From the NCBI GenBank assembly GCA_020064725.1, contig JAGTWJ010000017.1:4340001-4404000 (forward strand): a stretch of 64,000 bases of DNA, written 5' to 3'. Below are positions 11,788-22,892 of the stretch, piece after piece. Position numbers and translations under genes: made by a program. The notes beneath the pieces were generated by a model. It searched no databases. It saw only the letters and a list, made by a program, of their open reading frames with translations, and had not been told where the DNA came from. Each line of letters opens with the position of its first letter. The first letter of the stretch is position 1. This DNA comes from Drechslerella dactyloides. Lineage: Eukaryota > Ascomycota > Orbiliomycetes > Orbiliales > Orbiliaceae.

Positions 11788-13950
11788 ATGTTCTACGTCG
11801 TCATCCATGTTGCGACAACGTGCGACGAGCATGGCGTCTACGTCACGAAGGATTCCGCAGAGGTCATTGAGATTGGGTGGATTCTCCTGAATGCGAAGTC
11901 GCTAGAAGAGGTACTGTAGCTTCGATTGCTCCCTTTCCTTCGCATTGTAGCTGCATCAATGCCTCCTCCTGGTGCTACTGTAGCCTTTCGCCCGGGGAAT
12001 ACAACGTCTTTGCTGACAATGCATGACAATGCTCTCTACAGGTCCATCGTGAGAGCGTTCTCGTACGCCCGGTCAATACTCCTATCACGCCGCTCTGCAG
12101 TAAGCGCTCCGTCCTGCCCCGTCATAACCGGCCACGAGACCTCTTGCGAGGAAGGAATGTTTCTGGTGTTACCACCAGAGATACACCCTCCTCTCCTTTG
12201 CATTGTTCTCCAGAATAAACCATCCCTGCTAACTAGATCTGTCCGGGTACTGCAGCCAGCCTCACGACATTGACTTGGGAGCACGTTCGAAACGCTGGCA
12301 CCTTCCGTGACGCCATAAACCGATTTGATAGCTTTGTCCAAGAATATCTTTCCGGCCAAAACAATGACTTCACATTCGTCACCTTGGACGCCTGGGACTT
12401 GAGAGTCCAACTCCCGAGGGAAGCTCGTGACAAAGCCGTTGTGCTACCTCCCTACCTTCAACATTCGCGGACCTTCGACCTGCGAACCGAGTATACACGA
12501 TGGCAGTCCCACCACCCGGAAAGCCTACCTTTTGGGCCATCCTCCCTCGCCAATATCTGTGCCGCCCTTGAGGTAGAGCCGGTCCAGTCTTCCGCGCCTA
12601 TCAAGCACAACCTCCCGTTCCACCTTCAGGCGTTGGCTCCTGCATCTCCTAGGAGGGCTATGGAGGAGGCCATAACGTTGGCTAGAGTCCTTCGCGGCCT
12701 TATAAAGAAGTCCCAACCTCCCGAGCAGCACCCTGATGTGCTAGCTCGTCCCATGGATGCTCGAGCAGATGTCCGCGCTTTCTTGAGTGAACGTAGCAAA
12801 GTCCTGCACATGAGCGGCCTTCCCCACGATACGACACAGTCTGAGCTCGAAAGTTGGTTCACCCAGTACGGTGGGCGGCCTATCGCTTTTTGGACTCTCC
12901 GCACCCCAGACCAGCATAAGCCTACTGGTACTGGTTTCGCAGTCTTTTCTTCGCACGAGGAAGTGAGTATCAGTCCATTCGTGCACGCAAACCAGCTTAG
13001 TTTTGCTAACGAAACGTACACTTTAGGCCGCCGAAAGTCTCTGTATGAACGGACGGGCTTTAAACGAGAAGGCCATTGAGGTCTCTCCAAGCAGCAGCCG
13101 AGTCCTAGACCGTGCTGCGGACATTTTGACGCCCTTCCCGCCGAGCAAGAATCGCCCACGTCCAGGAGACTGGACTTGCCCATCGTGCGGATTTTCCAAC
13201 TTCCAACGCCGTACCGCCTGCTTCAGATGCTCCTACCCTGCTGTTAGCGCAGCCCCTGGAGGCGCTGGAGACATATTTCCATCATTTTACCCACCTTCAT
13301 CGCTCCTGCCACCTGCACCTCCAGCTCTCGGAGTCCACGGACACGCCCACGGCATCGGTAGAGCCATGTCGTCGGGTGGAAGCATGGTTCCATTCCGCGC
13401 CGGAGACTGGAAGTGCGGCTCTGAGAACTGCGGATATCACAACTTTGCGAAGAATGTCAGCTGTCTTAGGTGCGGTGCTAGTCGCGCCGGAGCTGCTGTT
13501 GTCGCTGATACTGGCTACTCATCGCCTATTGAGGCTGCTTCGCCATACTCTGGTCCTCCAAGTGCTGGGTTGATTCCACCACCCGCAGCTCTTGGTTCCA
13601 CTGCCTTCCACCAGCCAGCAGCATATCCTGGGCCTCAATATGCTCAAGGAGGTTTTAACATGGGAGGAAGTGTTGCCGGCAGCAGTGGTTTCTCCTCCCC
13701 CATTGGAGCACCCCACATGGGGCACGGCGGCGGAGCCATGAGTGCCGGGCCGTTCGACCAACGTGGTGGAGACCCAACTTTCGGCGGCATGCCTGCTGGA
13801 GGTAACGGAAACATCTACTCCACCGGCGGTATGTTGAACGAGGATCTCTCCTTCCTCTCCAACAGCCTGGGCGGTCTTGGACTCAACGATGAGCCGCGAC
13901 AGAGGCTCATGAATGGGAGCATGTCCTCGACTCGCTCTCCGGCAATGTAG
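11788..13950 (+). CDS. NRP1: NRP1-like RNA-binding protein (degenerate exonuclease fold + RRM + two RanBP2 zinc fingers)
   Basis: Four exons, 11788-11910, 12042-12099, 12256-12962 and 13027-13950, encode about 603 aa. The N-terminus (residues about 3-225) resembles a DEDDh (ERI1-type) 3' exonuclease: VIHVATT at the Exo I position, FVTLDAWDLRVQLP at Exo II and RAMEEAITLARVLRGL at Exo III. The Exo I D-x-E is replaced by H-x-A and the Exo III Asp by Glu, so catalysis is unlikely. An RRM follows at about 241-320 (VLHMSGLPHDTT, GTGFAVF), then two RanBP2-type zinc fingers, at about 343-365 (GDWTCPSC...FRC) and about 422-446 (GDWKC...CLRC). The tail is Gly/Ser/Pro-rich. This is the architecture of yeast Nrp1, a stress-granule protein of unknown biochemical role. 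The ATG at 11788 is the first ATG in frame. The first two junctions rest on splice signals and phase. Confidence 0.86.
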
Positions 13951-16900
13951 ACCCGGATCGGATGAACTACCTCGGTATCAATCGTTTTGCAAAGTCTAGC
14001 TTTGAGATTCCCCCCTACCGGCTCTAGTATCTGGATCAATAGAAGATGGGCGCGACCACTAGATCAAACTTGAACGTCCTTTCTGCCGCCGCTGCACGGC
14101 CTATCGAAGCCACAGCGCAATCTCTTTTTTCCTACCCAAAGACTGTTCTGTTCTCTCTTCGACTATCTCCGCTCGAACGACTTTCATAATATTCTTGCAA
14201 CATCTTATAGTTCAAACCGCGACAAAAGCCCCAAAAAAATCTGCGCCCCCTCTCCCTAAGGTATCACGTTATTCACTGACATGATCGCTTTCGAATTCTA
14301 CTCGCTTCCTAGTAACCGCATCTATTATGTTTATCTGAACGCATGAACTTCTTTTCCTAGTCTGCAAAAGATATGGAGCGATGGGATATCATGGGCATTT
14401 CTTCTCCTTCCTGTTGGACGCGATCTACATCTTTGTAGTGTGGCGGAAGCTAGCCTTCGCTTCTTTTCGTCATGCTGCCTTTTTCTCCTGTGCTTCTTTT
14501 TCTCGATGTTTGATCATAGTACCCCTTTTTACCTTTCCCTTTTTCTTTATTTACAATATTGGAATTCTTTGGAGTTGGAGCATGGTGGGAGGGACTCATT
14601 ATATGCCGGAAAGACAAAAGTTGGTGATTGGCGGGGAGCTGGGCGGATTGATGGGAATTACTACTATTATGACCTCTTTTTCTTCTCTATATTCTTCCTT
14701 CCATCTTTAAGTTTCCTTCTCGCTCGCAAGATCCTTGAGTTCGTTTGTCAAGACGGGAAGACACCGTACGACAAAGGGCTTGAAACAAAAGAATCACGAC
14801 ACGATCGGAGAATAATGCGTAAAAGAAGATCACCAAAAAAAAGACGATATTTTAATAATTCTCTTTTTTTATCCTATTTCTTATTTCCTGTTCTAAAGTA
14901 CAGTTAGTTTGTTAGTGCCGCTTTTGTCTTTTCTTGGGAGGACGGGTGGACCCATGGCACAAATGGAGGGGAGGCTGCGCTGGCTGCGTTTACTGAAAAG
15001 TATAGCATGGTATCGAACTTGTTTCTGGGACTGGGTGGATCGTATAGTATAGTATAGTTTAGTGTGGTATAGTCTAGTATGGTATGGTACGGTTTGGTAT
15101 AGTATGGTATAGGATACATGGACGGCATGGGCGTGGGTGTGGGCATAGCACAACTTATTGCTGACCTGGAGCCTTGTTTCTTTGTTTCTACCCTTCTAGC
15201 TTATAATTTGACCCATTTTAATTTGTATCGCGCTTTTTTTCAACTCGCTGGAAGTTTGGTCAGTTTTTTTTTTTTTTTTTGCTCATTTTGTCGTTCGCAG
15301 CGCTGCATCAGTTCAAGTGTGCACAGAGGGAGCTGGAGGAGTCTTTGGTGCTGTGGCAGGATCAATGGGATAGAGGCTGGGATTGGTTAGCGAGTGTGTA
15401 AAAGTTGGGTCGAGTCGATGGTATACATATGCATAGCGCGCGGTCGAGCCACGTCCATGTACGTATATTCAGAACGCTGTTATGATTCACGGTGTGTCTA
15501 CGATCCATTTAATATTGATTATGACTGCATTGGTGTGTAGACATGCATGCATATGAAGATCTGATTGACACCAAGTAGGATCTCGATATTGTAATATATC
15601 GATATACGGTATCAATTGACCGGGCAAAAAAATGACATCGATGTATGTGACAAGAGATGCTGATCTGGATTTTAGAATACCATATACTGCAAAGTGACGT
15701 AGGTTTCTACGATTTCATGCTCGCAGGCGCGTAACGGTATCGTTTCTCACATGAGAATTCAACGGGCTGAATGAAACCGACGTCCATGAATTCACGTGCG
15801 TGCATGTGAAATTCCTTATACGCGCCGTCACATTTCCCTGCAAATAACTAAGCTGAATGGCAGTGGAATAACGTAGCATTGATATCTTGAAACAAGTTTA
15901 ACCTTACACGTGGCATTCGGAGGGGGATACAAGAAGTTTAAAAAGTGGTGGCGGGTAGGTGGTATTGTTGCGTGGATATCCACGCCTCTGTCGCGCCAGT
16001 CGGAGCATGTGCGTGCGGTGTACAAAGGATCAATAGGATAGAATTCATGGTCCATTGATTCTGGTTGCACGGCATCGCCGGCTGGGCCGGGAGTTTAGCC
16101 AGCCGATTGTAGGGTGGATCGAACAGCGAGCATAATGAGGAATCTTGGTAAAGTTAGCCGACGAGCTCTTCCGGGAGAGGCTGTACGTACATGTACGTCC
16201 TGTGTACCTATGCAATGTATACAGTTGCAGAGCTCCAGAGGGTCCGTTGCACATTGAACGGCCACGTGGCAGTACGTTGAATAAAGGGATGACGATTGTG
16301 ATGCACCTATTCCTTCGGAGTTTCAGGTTTGTGCGATACCTGTTAAGTTGAGCAGGGGTACGCTGAGGCATATAGCGAGCTGCATCATGATCAATATTTG
16401 ATGGTCGTGCTTTCACTACTATAGGTCGGTTCTTTCTGGCGGGTTATTAATTTGGTGGATGTACCGCGTCCCACGCCGCGCTGCAGCCACCCGGTGTTTA
16501 TTTTGAGATTAGAGCCGCGGATTCTGCAGCCGCGGGTCAGAAATTTAAGTCTGTGTGCGTGGATTGCTGGAGGCCTGATCGATCATGCGGTGTCTGCGTC
16601 GTCGTAATATTACCCTGCATGAATGAGCATCGAAGCCAAGGACGCCTGTTTGAATTTAGGAGACTTGCAGCTGTGTGGCAAACAATGGTCAGACGCACGT
16701 TGCTGACGTATCAGCTGAAGGAATCGAAAGCGTGGCATGTTTTTGCGCTACTATAACGATAATCTCATGATTGAGCGGGAACCGCGGTGCTTCGGAGACG
16801 TACAAGTACTTTGATGGTCTGGACCGGTCTTCGTGTCACCGATGATGTAGGTTCGCAGCTCGTGCAACGGGCTTCACACTTGGCTGTGTAAATAACAGTA

Positions 16901-17705
16901 CTCTTTGGAATCTTTCCTCATGCGTCTGCGATTGAGCGCGTTCAGTGGGACGTCAAATAGGACGGCAGCTTGGTATCTAAGTTTTATCTCCGTACGAACC
17001 TGCGGGATACCGTGGATTTGAGATGTACGAAATGCTCAATGTTTTTCGAGGAGCCAGGGGATCTTGCCAGGCGTGTGAGCATTTATTGATTTTCCGATCT
17101 ATATGTTAGTGTTGAACTACCGCCTTCATTTCCCATCAGTGCTGTATCTTGCATGTGAGGCTCCAAAATTTACACTTGATCGCCTCGTAATGGTAGAATT
17201 GAATTGAGTTCAAAACTTTGTACGACGGTTACCATGGCCACGTTTCATCCTTGTTTTTTCGCTCGGGACTTTATTCACGCGTGGGAGGAGGCAGGAGCTG
17301 CATGCTTACATCGCACGAGATGGGAATGCAGGAAAACTAGACTCTGGAATGGACTTTCGCAGTCCTACCCGCCCTGTGCTACTGCCGAGATTCCAAAAGA
17401 GGACGTGGGCGTTTGGTGACGGCATTGCTACAGAACTCTTCGACTTGCACGAAATAGTGTTGGGAATGTTGCATTTCCGCAGGCAACCGCGTTTGCCGAC
17501 AGCCGCGCTCACTTGGCGGCAGGTCTAGGCGAGTGGCTCATTCCGCCGCATCTTCCTTCAACCCTTCCTCATTCACCATCAGCGAACACGTCGCGAACAT
17601 TGCCACAGCGCGTACATACCTATTCATACGACCGGCAGCCTCACTTTCACATCACCGAGTCCCTTGACGCTGGACGCCTGATACATCTAATCGCCCGTCG
17701 CCACA
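13951..17705. other. Long intergenic region (NRP1-like / YJU2)
   Basis: No gene is supported over 3.7 kb. About 13951-14900 is T-rich and is probably the 3' UTR and terminator of the NRP1-like gene. A TATAG-type low-complexity repeat lies at 15042-15115. A perfect palindrome ACGTACATGTACGT lies at 16185-16198. About 17500-17705 is the presumed YJU2 promoter and leader. ORFs longer than 100 codons here (for example around 14440-14907) have compositions typical of T-rich noncoding DNA. Confidence 0.45.
15042..15115 (+). repeat. Degenerate GTATAGTAT / GGTAT low-complexity repeat
   Basis: About 75 bp of imperfect GTATA, GTATAGT and GGTAT units (for example TATAGTATAGTATAG, then TATGGTATGGTACGG). 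It looks like slippage-driven microsatellite growth with point decay. It lies about 1.1 kb past the NRP1-like stop codon. Confidence 0.75.
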
Positions 17706-18575
17706 ATGTCCGAACGTAAAGTCTTGACGAAATGGTACCCACCAGACTTCGATCCATCGAAGATCAAGCGCTCGAAAGCGCCCAAGTCCAGCGGACCGAA
17801 ATCGCAAACCGTCCGGTTGATGGCACCCTTCAGCATGCGCTGCACCTCCTGCGGCGAGTACATCTACAAGGGACGCAAGTTCAACGCGCGCAAGGAACAC
17901 ACCGACGAGAAATACTACACAATCAGTATCTACCGGTTCTACATCCGCTGCACGCGCTGCAGCTCCGAGATCGTGTTCAAGACGGATCCGAAGAACATGG
18001 ATTACGAGTGCGAGAAGGGCGCCGTCCGCAACTTTGAGCCCTGGCGCGACAAGAAGGCGATCGATGAGACCGAGGAGCAGCGGCTGAACCGGTTGGAGGA
18101 AGAGATCGTTGAGGAGGAGGAGGAAAATGCGATGGCGAGACTAGAGACCAAAACGCTGGATTCGAAGCGCGAAATGGCGATCGCTGACGCCCTGGACGAG
18201 ATCCGGACGAGGAATGCGAGGGTCGAACGCGCAGACGGCGGGGCGGTTTTAGACGCACTCATGACGATACAAGAGGCGAAGGATGAAGAGGAGGAGAGGC
18301 TTGCCAGGGAGGATGAAGAGGCAGCCCGGAGAGCCTTCCAGACGTCCGATGGCGAACATGTCAGACGACTAGTGGACGATGATGAAACCAAGGACACCGA
18401 GTCTGCCTCTTCGTCAAGCAAACCGGCGAACGGGATTATCACATTCGCTGAGGAGAAGGATTCGGTAGCGGTAGCGACAGCAGAGATACCCAGCTTCAAG
18501 CGTCAGACTAAGAAGAAGAAAGACCTAGCAGGCGCTCTCGGCATAAAAAAGAAGCCGAAGATCGGACTGGTGTAG
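17706..18575 (+). CDS. YJU2: Splicing factor YJU2 (CWC16 family)
   Basis: Single exon, 289 aa. The start MSERKVLTKWYPPDFDPSKI is diagnostic for the YJU2/CCDC94 branch of the CWC16 family. A zinc ribbon follows, with CTSC at 46-49 and CTRC at 82-85, enclosing GEYIYKGRKFNARKE and YYTISIYRFYIRC. The conserved FKTDPKNMDYECEKGA segment is at about 91-106. The C-terminal half is charged coiled coil and low complexity, ending in the Lys-rich KKKPKIGLV, which serves as an NLS-like tail in the family. Yju2 joins the spliceosome with the Prp19 complex and promotes the first step of splicing after Prp2 action, in the nucleus. Its presence as an intronless gene in an intron-rich neighbourhood is unremarkable. 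The assignment is firm for the N-terminal half. The acidic tail varies between species. Confidence 0.95.
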   Translation: MSERKVLTKWYPPDFDPSKIKRSKAPKSSGPKSQTVRLMAPFSMRCTSCGEYIYKGRKFNARKEHTDEKYYTISIYRFYIRCTRCSSEIVFKTDPKNMDYECEKGAVRNFEPWRDKKAIDETEEQRLNRLEEEIVEEEEENAMARLETKTLDSKREMAIADALDEIRTRNARVERADGGAVLDALMTIQEAKDEEEERLAREDEEAARRAFQTSDGEHVRRLVDDDETKDTESASSSSKPANGIITFAEEKDSVAVATAEIPSFKRQTKKKKDLAGALGIKKKPKIGLV

Positions 18576-18883
18576 TTTTCTAGGGAACGGGGCTCGTAGA
18601 CTCGGTCTTTGCGTGTACAGGGGATGCTTTCCATGGCTTTTCTACGACGCGCACGGGCCTCGCGCAGCTTGTTGGCGGCGCGATATTCCGCGATGTTCTG
18701 TGCTACGAGTCTGTCATATGTGTCTTGGAGCAGTTTCGAAGTCGCTCCCTGCAGCCGTTTTATGGCGTGTTTTACGTGCGAGCGCTGCATTTTGTTGTTT
18801 GTACCTGAGTTTTTGATGGTAGTCTTGGGGCTAGATGCTTGCTTGCTAGTTTCACGGGATGAGGATCTGGAGTTTCTAGGCAT
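18503..18883 (-). CDS. Small basic hypothetical protein, convergent with YJU2 (tentative)
   Basis: An ATG-initiated minus-strand ORF of 126 codons starts MPRNSRSSSRETSKQ. It is rich in Lys, Arg and Ser, with a predicted amphipathic or coiled segment at about residues 38-75 (HAIKRLQGATSKLLQDTYDR, then LREARARRRK). Its last 24 codons lie antisense to the 3' end of YJU2, where the translation turns hydrophobic (FGFFFMPRAPARSFFFL), so the true C-terminus may differ. The family is not recognised. The helix-basic pattern faintly recalls the C-terminal region of some DDE transposases, but no transposase core is present. It may be a real small gene, a transposon remnant, or chance in a 3' UTR. Confidence 0.35.
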   Translation of the reverse strand: MPRNSRSSSRETSKQASSPKTTIKNSGTNNKMQRSHVKHAIKRLQGATSKLLQDTYDRLVAQNIAEYRAANKLREARARRRKAMESIPCTRKDRVYEPRSLENYTSPIFGFFFMPRAPARSFFFLV

Positions 18884-19769
18884 TTGGGATTGATACTGGG
18901 AATATGTACGATAGTTACAGACAAAGAATGTTTCCATTGAAGAAATGCCATGGCCATATGGCTTCCATAGGCAAAACGTTCCCATATGTATATCTATCTA
19001 GGTTTTGATAGCGCGAGGTTCTGCTGCTGAAACCTGAGCACTCGACATTAACTTTTGCTAAGGTCTGTACATATGGAATTATATTCAGTCGCGAGAGGGC
19101 CTTCTTATATTACCTGCAAGTTGTGATTTTGAAAACACAATTGCAAGCGGAGATGCAACGTGGATGCGAGCAAAGGTCCCAAAACGCATATATGCGCATA
19201 TATGCAAGGACGTTGATGATGCAAAAAGTTGTCCTAGCTTGCGCACGTCAATCTGGAAAATGCATTTATCTCGTGAATAAGACTGCCAGCCCTTGTCAGA
19301 TAAAATAGAGCAGTCTAACTTCCGAGAAGAAGAATGCGTGCGTGCCTATCCTTGTATATATATACACGCTGTTGGTAGTTTGCTCAAGGATATACGTCGA
19401 TGGCCAAGTAGTTGCAGCGCTATGGGGCGACATTCTTACAAAGATTTGGATTGGTGGCAAGATGTGCAGGCGCGTTAACAGTATTGTTGGATTCAACTTG
19501 GCAGTTATGTGGAATTGGCGAAGTGTTCTTTTTTATAATGGCGCCATAGCGCTATAGGGCCTCAATTTTGCACTCTGTATCTGAATTCACCTATTCCGCC
19601 ATGGGCCCATTTGAACTGAATTGATCTCTTGCCGTCCTGGTTTCACATTTATGACAAGATAATACTTAAGGAGGTAGAAGCTTCGCTATTTAGAAACTAA
19701 TATGGCCTGAAAGAAACTAGACTAGATGTGTATTGATTACAATTACCGATGTTCAGAACACCAGTCCAC
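18884..19769. other. Intergenic region left of the epimerase gene
   Basis: AT-rich spacer with no supported gene. It contains the 20-bp perfect palindrome at 19186-19205, formed by two tandem copies of a 10-bp palindrome. About 19600-19769 should be the 3' UTR of the minus-strand epimerase. Confidence 0.45.
19186..19205. repeat. Tandem 10-bp palindrome (GCATATATGC x2)
   Basis: Two exact head-to-tail copies of GCATATATGC make a 20-bp perfect palindrome in noncoding DNA. It could be a cruciform-prone site, a binding site for a dimeric factor, or chance. No flanking gene start lies close by. Confidence 0.75.
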
Positions 19770-20884
19770 TTAAGCCTTGTTCACAGTGCTGTAATAATCT
19801 GTGGTGTACAAATGCGCTTTGACATAAATTTCGGCGTTCCGGATCAATGAGGTGTGTCTTGGATGCCAATCAAGGTACTGCTGACTTCTCGTTGTGTCGA
19901 CAAGCAAGGAAGTGGACATAGCGATGGAGAATGGGTCGGTGGGAGCCTGGTGTATGATCTCGCCCGTGATGCCTAGGACCTTCGCAGCGGTCTTGTTAAT
20001 ATCTCCCAGTTTCTCGTGTCCAGCAGAGAGGTTGAAAATTGGGGAGCTGATCTGGGAAACAGTTTCGAACTATGGCCAAGCAGGTATATTAGACTCCGTG
20101 TCTTTCCCCAACATTACAGCTGTATAATTTTTGACATACCTTCTCAACGGCGTTTAAGATTGCTTCAGCGGCGTCATCTTTGTGGACCAGAGTCATTGTT
20201 GCATTTGGTCTTCCAACGAGCGTGACAGGCTCGCTTGTCTTGTTCGCCTTCAGCGCCTCTACGAGCGGTTTCCAGAAGACGCCAAACAAGCTACCATGCC
20301 CTCCAAATACCATTCCTGGCCGCACAATCAAAACGTCGATAACATCACGACTCTCTAAGACACTATTTTCGAATTCCGGGCGCCAGCTCACGAGGTCTGT
20401 GGGCTTTCGTGGCCCATCCGGGCCTACCGGGGTCGTATCGGCCACCAACTCCGGATGATCTCCATAGTCTCCGTAAACCCACACGCCAGAGATATAGATG
20501 AATCCCAGCTTCGGCCTGCTCTTCTTAGCGGAAGCCACACGGCTGGAGCTCTTGATATTATCGAGGATGCCTTTGCTGATACCGCCGTATGAGGGGGAGC
20601 CATCGATCACAATATCGACTTGATCGAGCACTGGCGTCCAGGTGCCGGGCTCGCTCGCATCGCCAAGGATGGGAATCAGCTCTTGCTTGCTTAACTCGAT
20701 GGCTTTGGCTTCGGATCTGACGACGGCGTAGACGGTATGACCGCGGCGACGCAGCGCGGCGGCGAGAGGGTCTGCGATTGCGGGGCGATTGCTGTTAGCG
20801 AGATGCGCAAAGCTACCATGGTGGGGCAAGGCAATTCTTACTCCCGATGAAGCCAGTGGCGCCGAAGAGTAGCACTCTAACCAT
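19770..20884 (-). CDS. NAD(P)-dependent epimerase/dehydratase-like protein (extended SDR fold)
   Basis: Three exons on the minus strand, 20842-20884, 20140-20771 and 19770-20069, give about 324 aa. The start MVRVLLFGATGFIG puts the Rossmann motif GATGFIG at residues 8-14, split from the rest by a 70-bp intron. NPLAAALRRRGHTVYAVVRS follows, then GDASEPGTW and VDIVIDGSP, the usual beta4 acidic position. FIYISGVWVYGDYGD occupies the place of the catalytic SDR tyrosine region, but no canonical YxxxK is evident. VRPGMVFGGHGSLFG and TLVHKDDAAEAILNAVEK match the extended-SDR C-terminal substrate domain. These cytosolic fungal proteins resemble NAD-dependent epimerases or NmrA-like reductases. The substrate is unknown. 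An in-frame alternative acceptor six codons downstream exists for exon 3. Confidence 0.87.
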
Positions 20885-21722
20885 TTTGACACGGGTACCG
20901 TAGACTTTAAAATTCTTTGTTTGAGGTAGTTCGGAGACTGAGTGGGCAGAATATTATGTTACTCGATCGTGGTTGTTGAATGCTATCGTTTCGACGGAAT
21001 GTCAATGGCTATTTATATATTGAATTCATGCACAAGCTTCATGTCAACTACCGGTCATAAGAGACTTTTAATACCGTTCCGGAGCTACAAGCGTTAGCCC
21101 CTGTAATGGCTACTAGGAATACGAACCTGCGTACGTATACGTACGTGCTACCCCGCACTACACTGGAAATGCAGCCGCGACCGCGCCTTCCGCACCAGTG
21201 CAGTGTCGTGATATCATTCCAACATTTTGGCCGCGTTGAGCTGCTTCTGTATGACTAAGCTCCTATTATGCACGGCCGGCGGTCCGGCCGAGAGACAAGA
21301 TTTTAGCTGCCTTGATTCGCGTGACGGCCGCATTTGAAGCCAAAGTTAGAGTGGGAACCAGGATTATTAGGCTAGCGTTCTGTTCCGGGAGCCGCGGATG
21401 TTGATTCTATGCATGATTACTAAATCCTGATGATTTAGCTTGATTTTGTATAGTCGCTCGCAAATACGGCTTCATATATCCGGAGCTCCAGCTCTGTGCA
21501 ACATGCATGCCTGGGATTAACGCTTCTCCGCTGGCTTACGCCCGTGTACATACAGGCCCAGACTGCGGCTCCTTAACTCCAAGTGGTATCGCGGTTCTCC
21601 GATATGATAATTGCTCTGGTCTTGCTACAAGACATGCCAGCCCACTGGCATGTCAATTACCCTGCGCAAACACAAACAACGCCAACAAAATCCCGTGACA
21701 TGAAGTGCAATGTAGTTCAGTG
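20885..21722. other. Promoter side of the epimerase and 3' side of the next gene
   Basis: Noncoding spacer. Besides the TATA-like site at 21012-21019 it contains a perfect 16-bp palindrome CGTACGTATACGTACG at 21130-21145, about 245 bp upstream of the epimerase start. No gene is supported on either strand. Confidence 0.45.
21012..21019 (-). promoter_or_regulatory. TATA-like box of the epimerase gene
   Basis: Read on the minus strand this is TATATAAA, about 128 bp upstream of the ATG at 20884. That is a plausible distance for a fungal core promoter with a 60-90 nt leader. Assigned from sequence and position only. Confidence 0.45.
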
Positions 21723-22559
21723 TCAGGCTTCGAACGGAAACAAGTCCTCATCTTCTTGTTCTTGGGCCTCTTTGGCCGCTTCCTCCTCTTCCTCCTCTGT
21801 GGCATCGACCATCCATTCCTTGGGATCATCTGGGATGCTCCGGTACTTAACGTACTTGATGAAAACCACACGATCTTCTGGACATTTCCCGCCTGTGTAA
21901 ACGCGATCTTCGGCCAAAAACCACATGTGGTCGATTCGAAGCTCGACCACAGTATCCCAAGGCACTAGCCGTTTGTTTACCCGATAAAGGCTGATCTTTA
22001 TCAATGTCTTTTGGAAGTCTTGCTTTTCGGCGTCCAGTTCCGGTTGGAGCGTTAGTCGTAGTTCTTGCTTCGTCCTTCCGATTGATTCGACTCTGCCAAA
22101 GTCCACAACGGCGCAAGACCGGCCCAGCTGGGCGAGGCAAACGGAGCATCGAAAACGCAGGAGCGCATACGTAGTGTTCGGTGGGTCCGATGAGTCGATC
22201 GGGCGAGGAGGAATTCTAGGATCATCTCGATCATAGTTAGGTGGGGCGTTCGACGGAATAGATGAATGACCCGATCCGAGCGAGATGATATCCGTGAGTT
22301 TGGACTCGAATATACGGCTGACAAACGACGAGTTGCCAAATTCGGGAGAATCCTCCGCGCCATCGATGGACGTACTTGAAATTGCCAGGCTTGCGGTTTT
22401 CTGGCCTGGAATATCCTGGCCACTAACTTCCTTGGCTGGCGGTAAACATTCCCAGTTCATTTGGTCGGCCGCGATTTCATCGATCTCAATCGTGAGGTAA
22501 GGAGAGCCCGGATCGAGGGATGAAGGCTCTGTCGATGCTTCTAACTGTTGGTCCGCCAT
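21723..22559 (-). CDS. Conserved-looking hypothetical acidic protein
   Basis: Single exon, 278 aa, ATG at 22559. I do not recognise the family. Residues 1-125 are low complexity and Ser/Pro/Asp-rich (probably disordered). Residues about 130-255 look globular, with alternating hydrophobic strands (TYALLRFRCSVCLAQLG with a CxxC, LIKISLYRVNKRLVPWDTVV, DHMWFLAEDRVYTGG). A glutamate-rich tail follows (TEEEEEEAAKEAQEQEDEDL). No signal peptide or membrane segment is seen. The ordered middle segment with even codon use supports a real gene. The function is unknown. Confidence 0.65.
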   Translation of the reverse strand: MADQQLEASTEPSSLDPGSPYLTIEIDEIAADQMNWECLPPAKEVSGQDIPGQKTASLAISSTSIDGAEDSPEFGNSSFVSRIFESKLTDIISLGSGHSSIPSNAPPNYDRDDPRIPPRPIDSSDPPNTTYALLRFRCSVCLAQLGRSCAVVDFGRVESIGRTKQELRLTLQPELDAEKQDFQKTLIKISLYRVNKRLVPWDTVVELRIDHMWFLAEDRVYTGGKCPEDRVVFIKYVKYRSIPDDPKEWMVDATEEEEEEAAKEAQEQEDEDLFPFEA

Positions 22560-22892
22560 ATTTGGTGTGTAATCTGATGTGCAACTGGGGAATGGTTTCT
22601 CTTGGGCTGCTAGCTGAGCCTTGCTGTTGAACTGGGTCTAAAGAGAGTCGAAGAAGATGAAGCCATTCCAGAGAGGGGCCTCTATGTATCCCGGTCATTG
22701 TATTATTTATGGCTGCAAAGAGCGGTTATGATCGTTGCTGCTGCTCCTGCAGATATGTTGACGATATTACCTAGATATTTTGACCAGGTAAAGTGACCGT
22801 GTATCCATTGCCCAGCTTATTTACAACTGCGCGTTGATCGGGTTAATATATATACAATTAATTGAAGTAGAAAGGTTTGTGTATATGTAGCT
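22560..22892. other. Short intergenic spacer
   Basis: Holds the promoter of the acidic hypothetical gene (upstream on the minus strand) and the 3' UTR of the alpha/beta hydrolase. An AATATATATAC stretch lies near 22843-22856. No further feature is seen. Confidence 0.4.

Noticed and set aside
14440..14907. 155-codon plus-strand ORF after the NRP1-like gene
   Set aside because: T-rich composition, hydrophobic/aromatic translation and no start context or family features. Most likely 3' UTR sequence.
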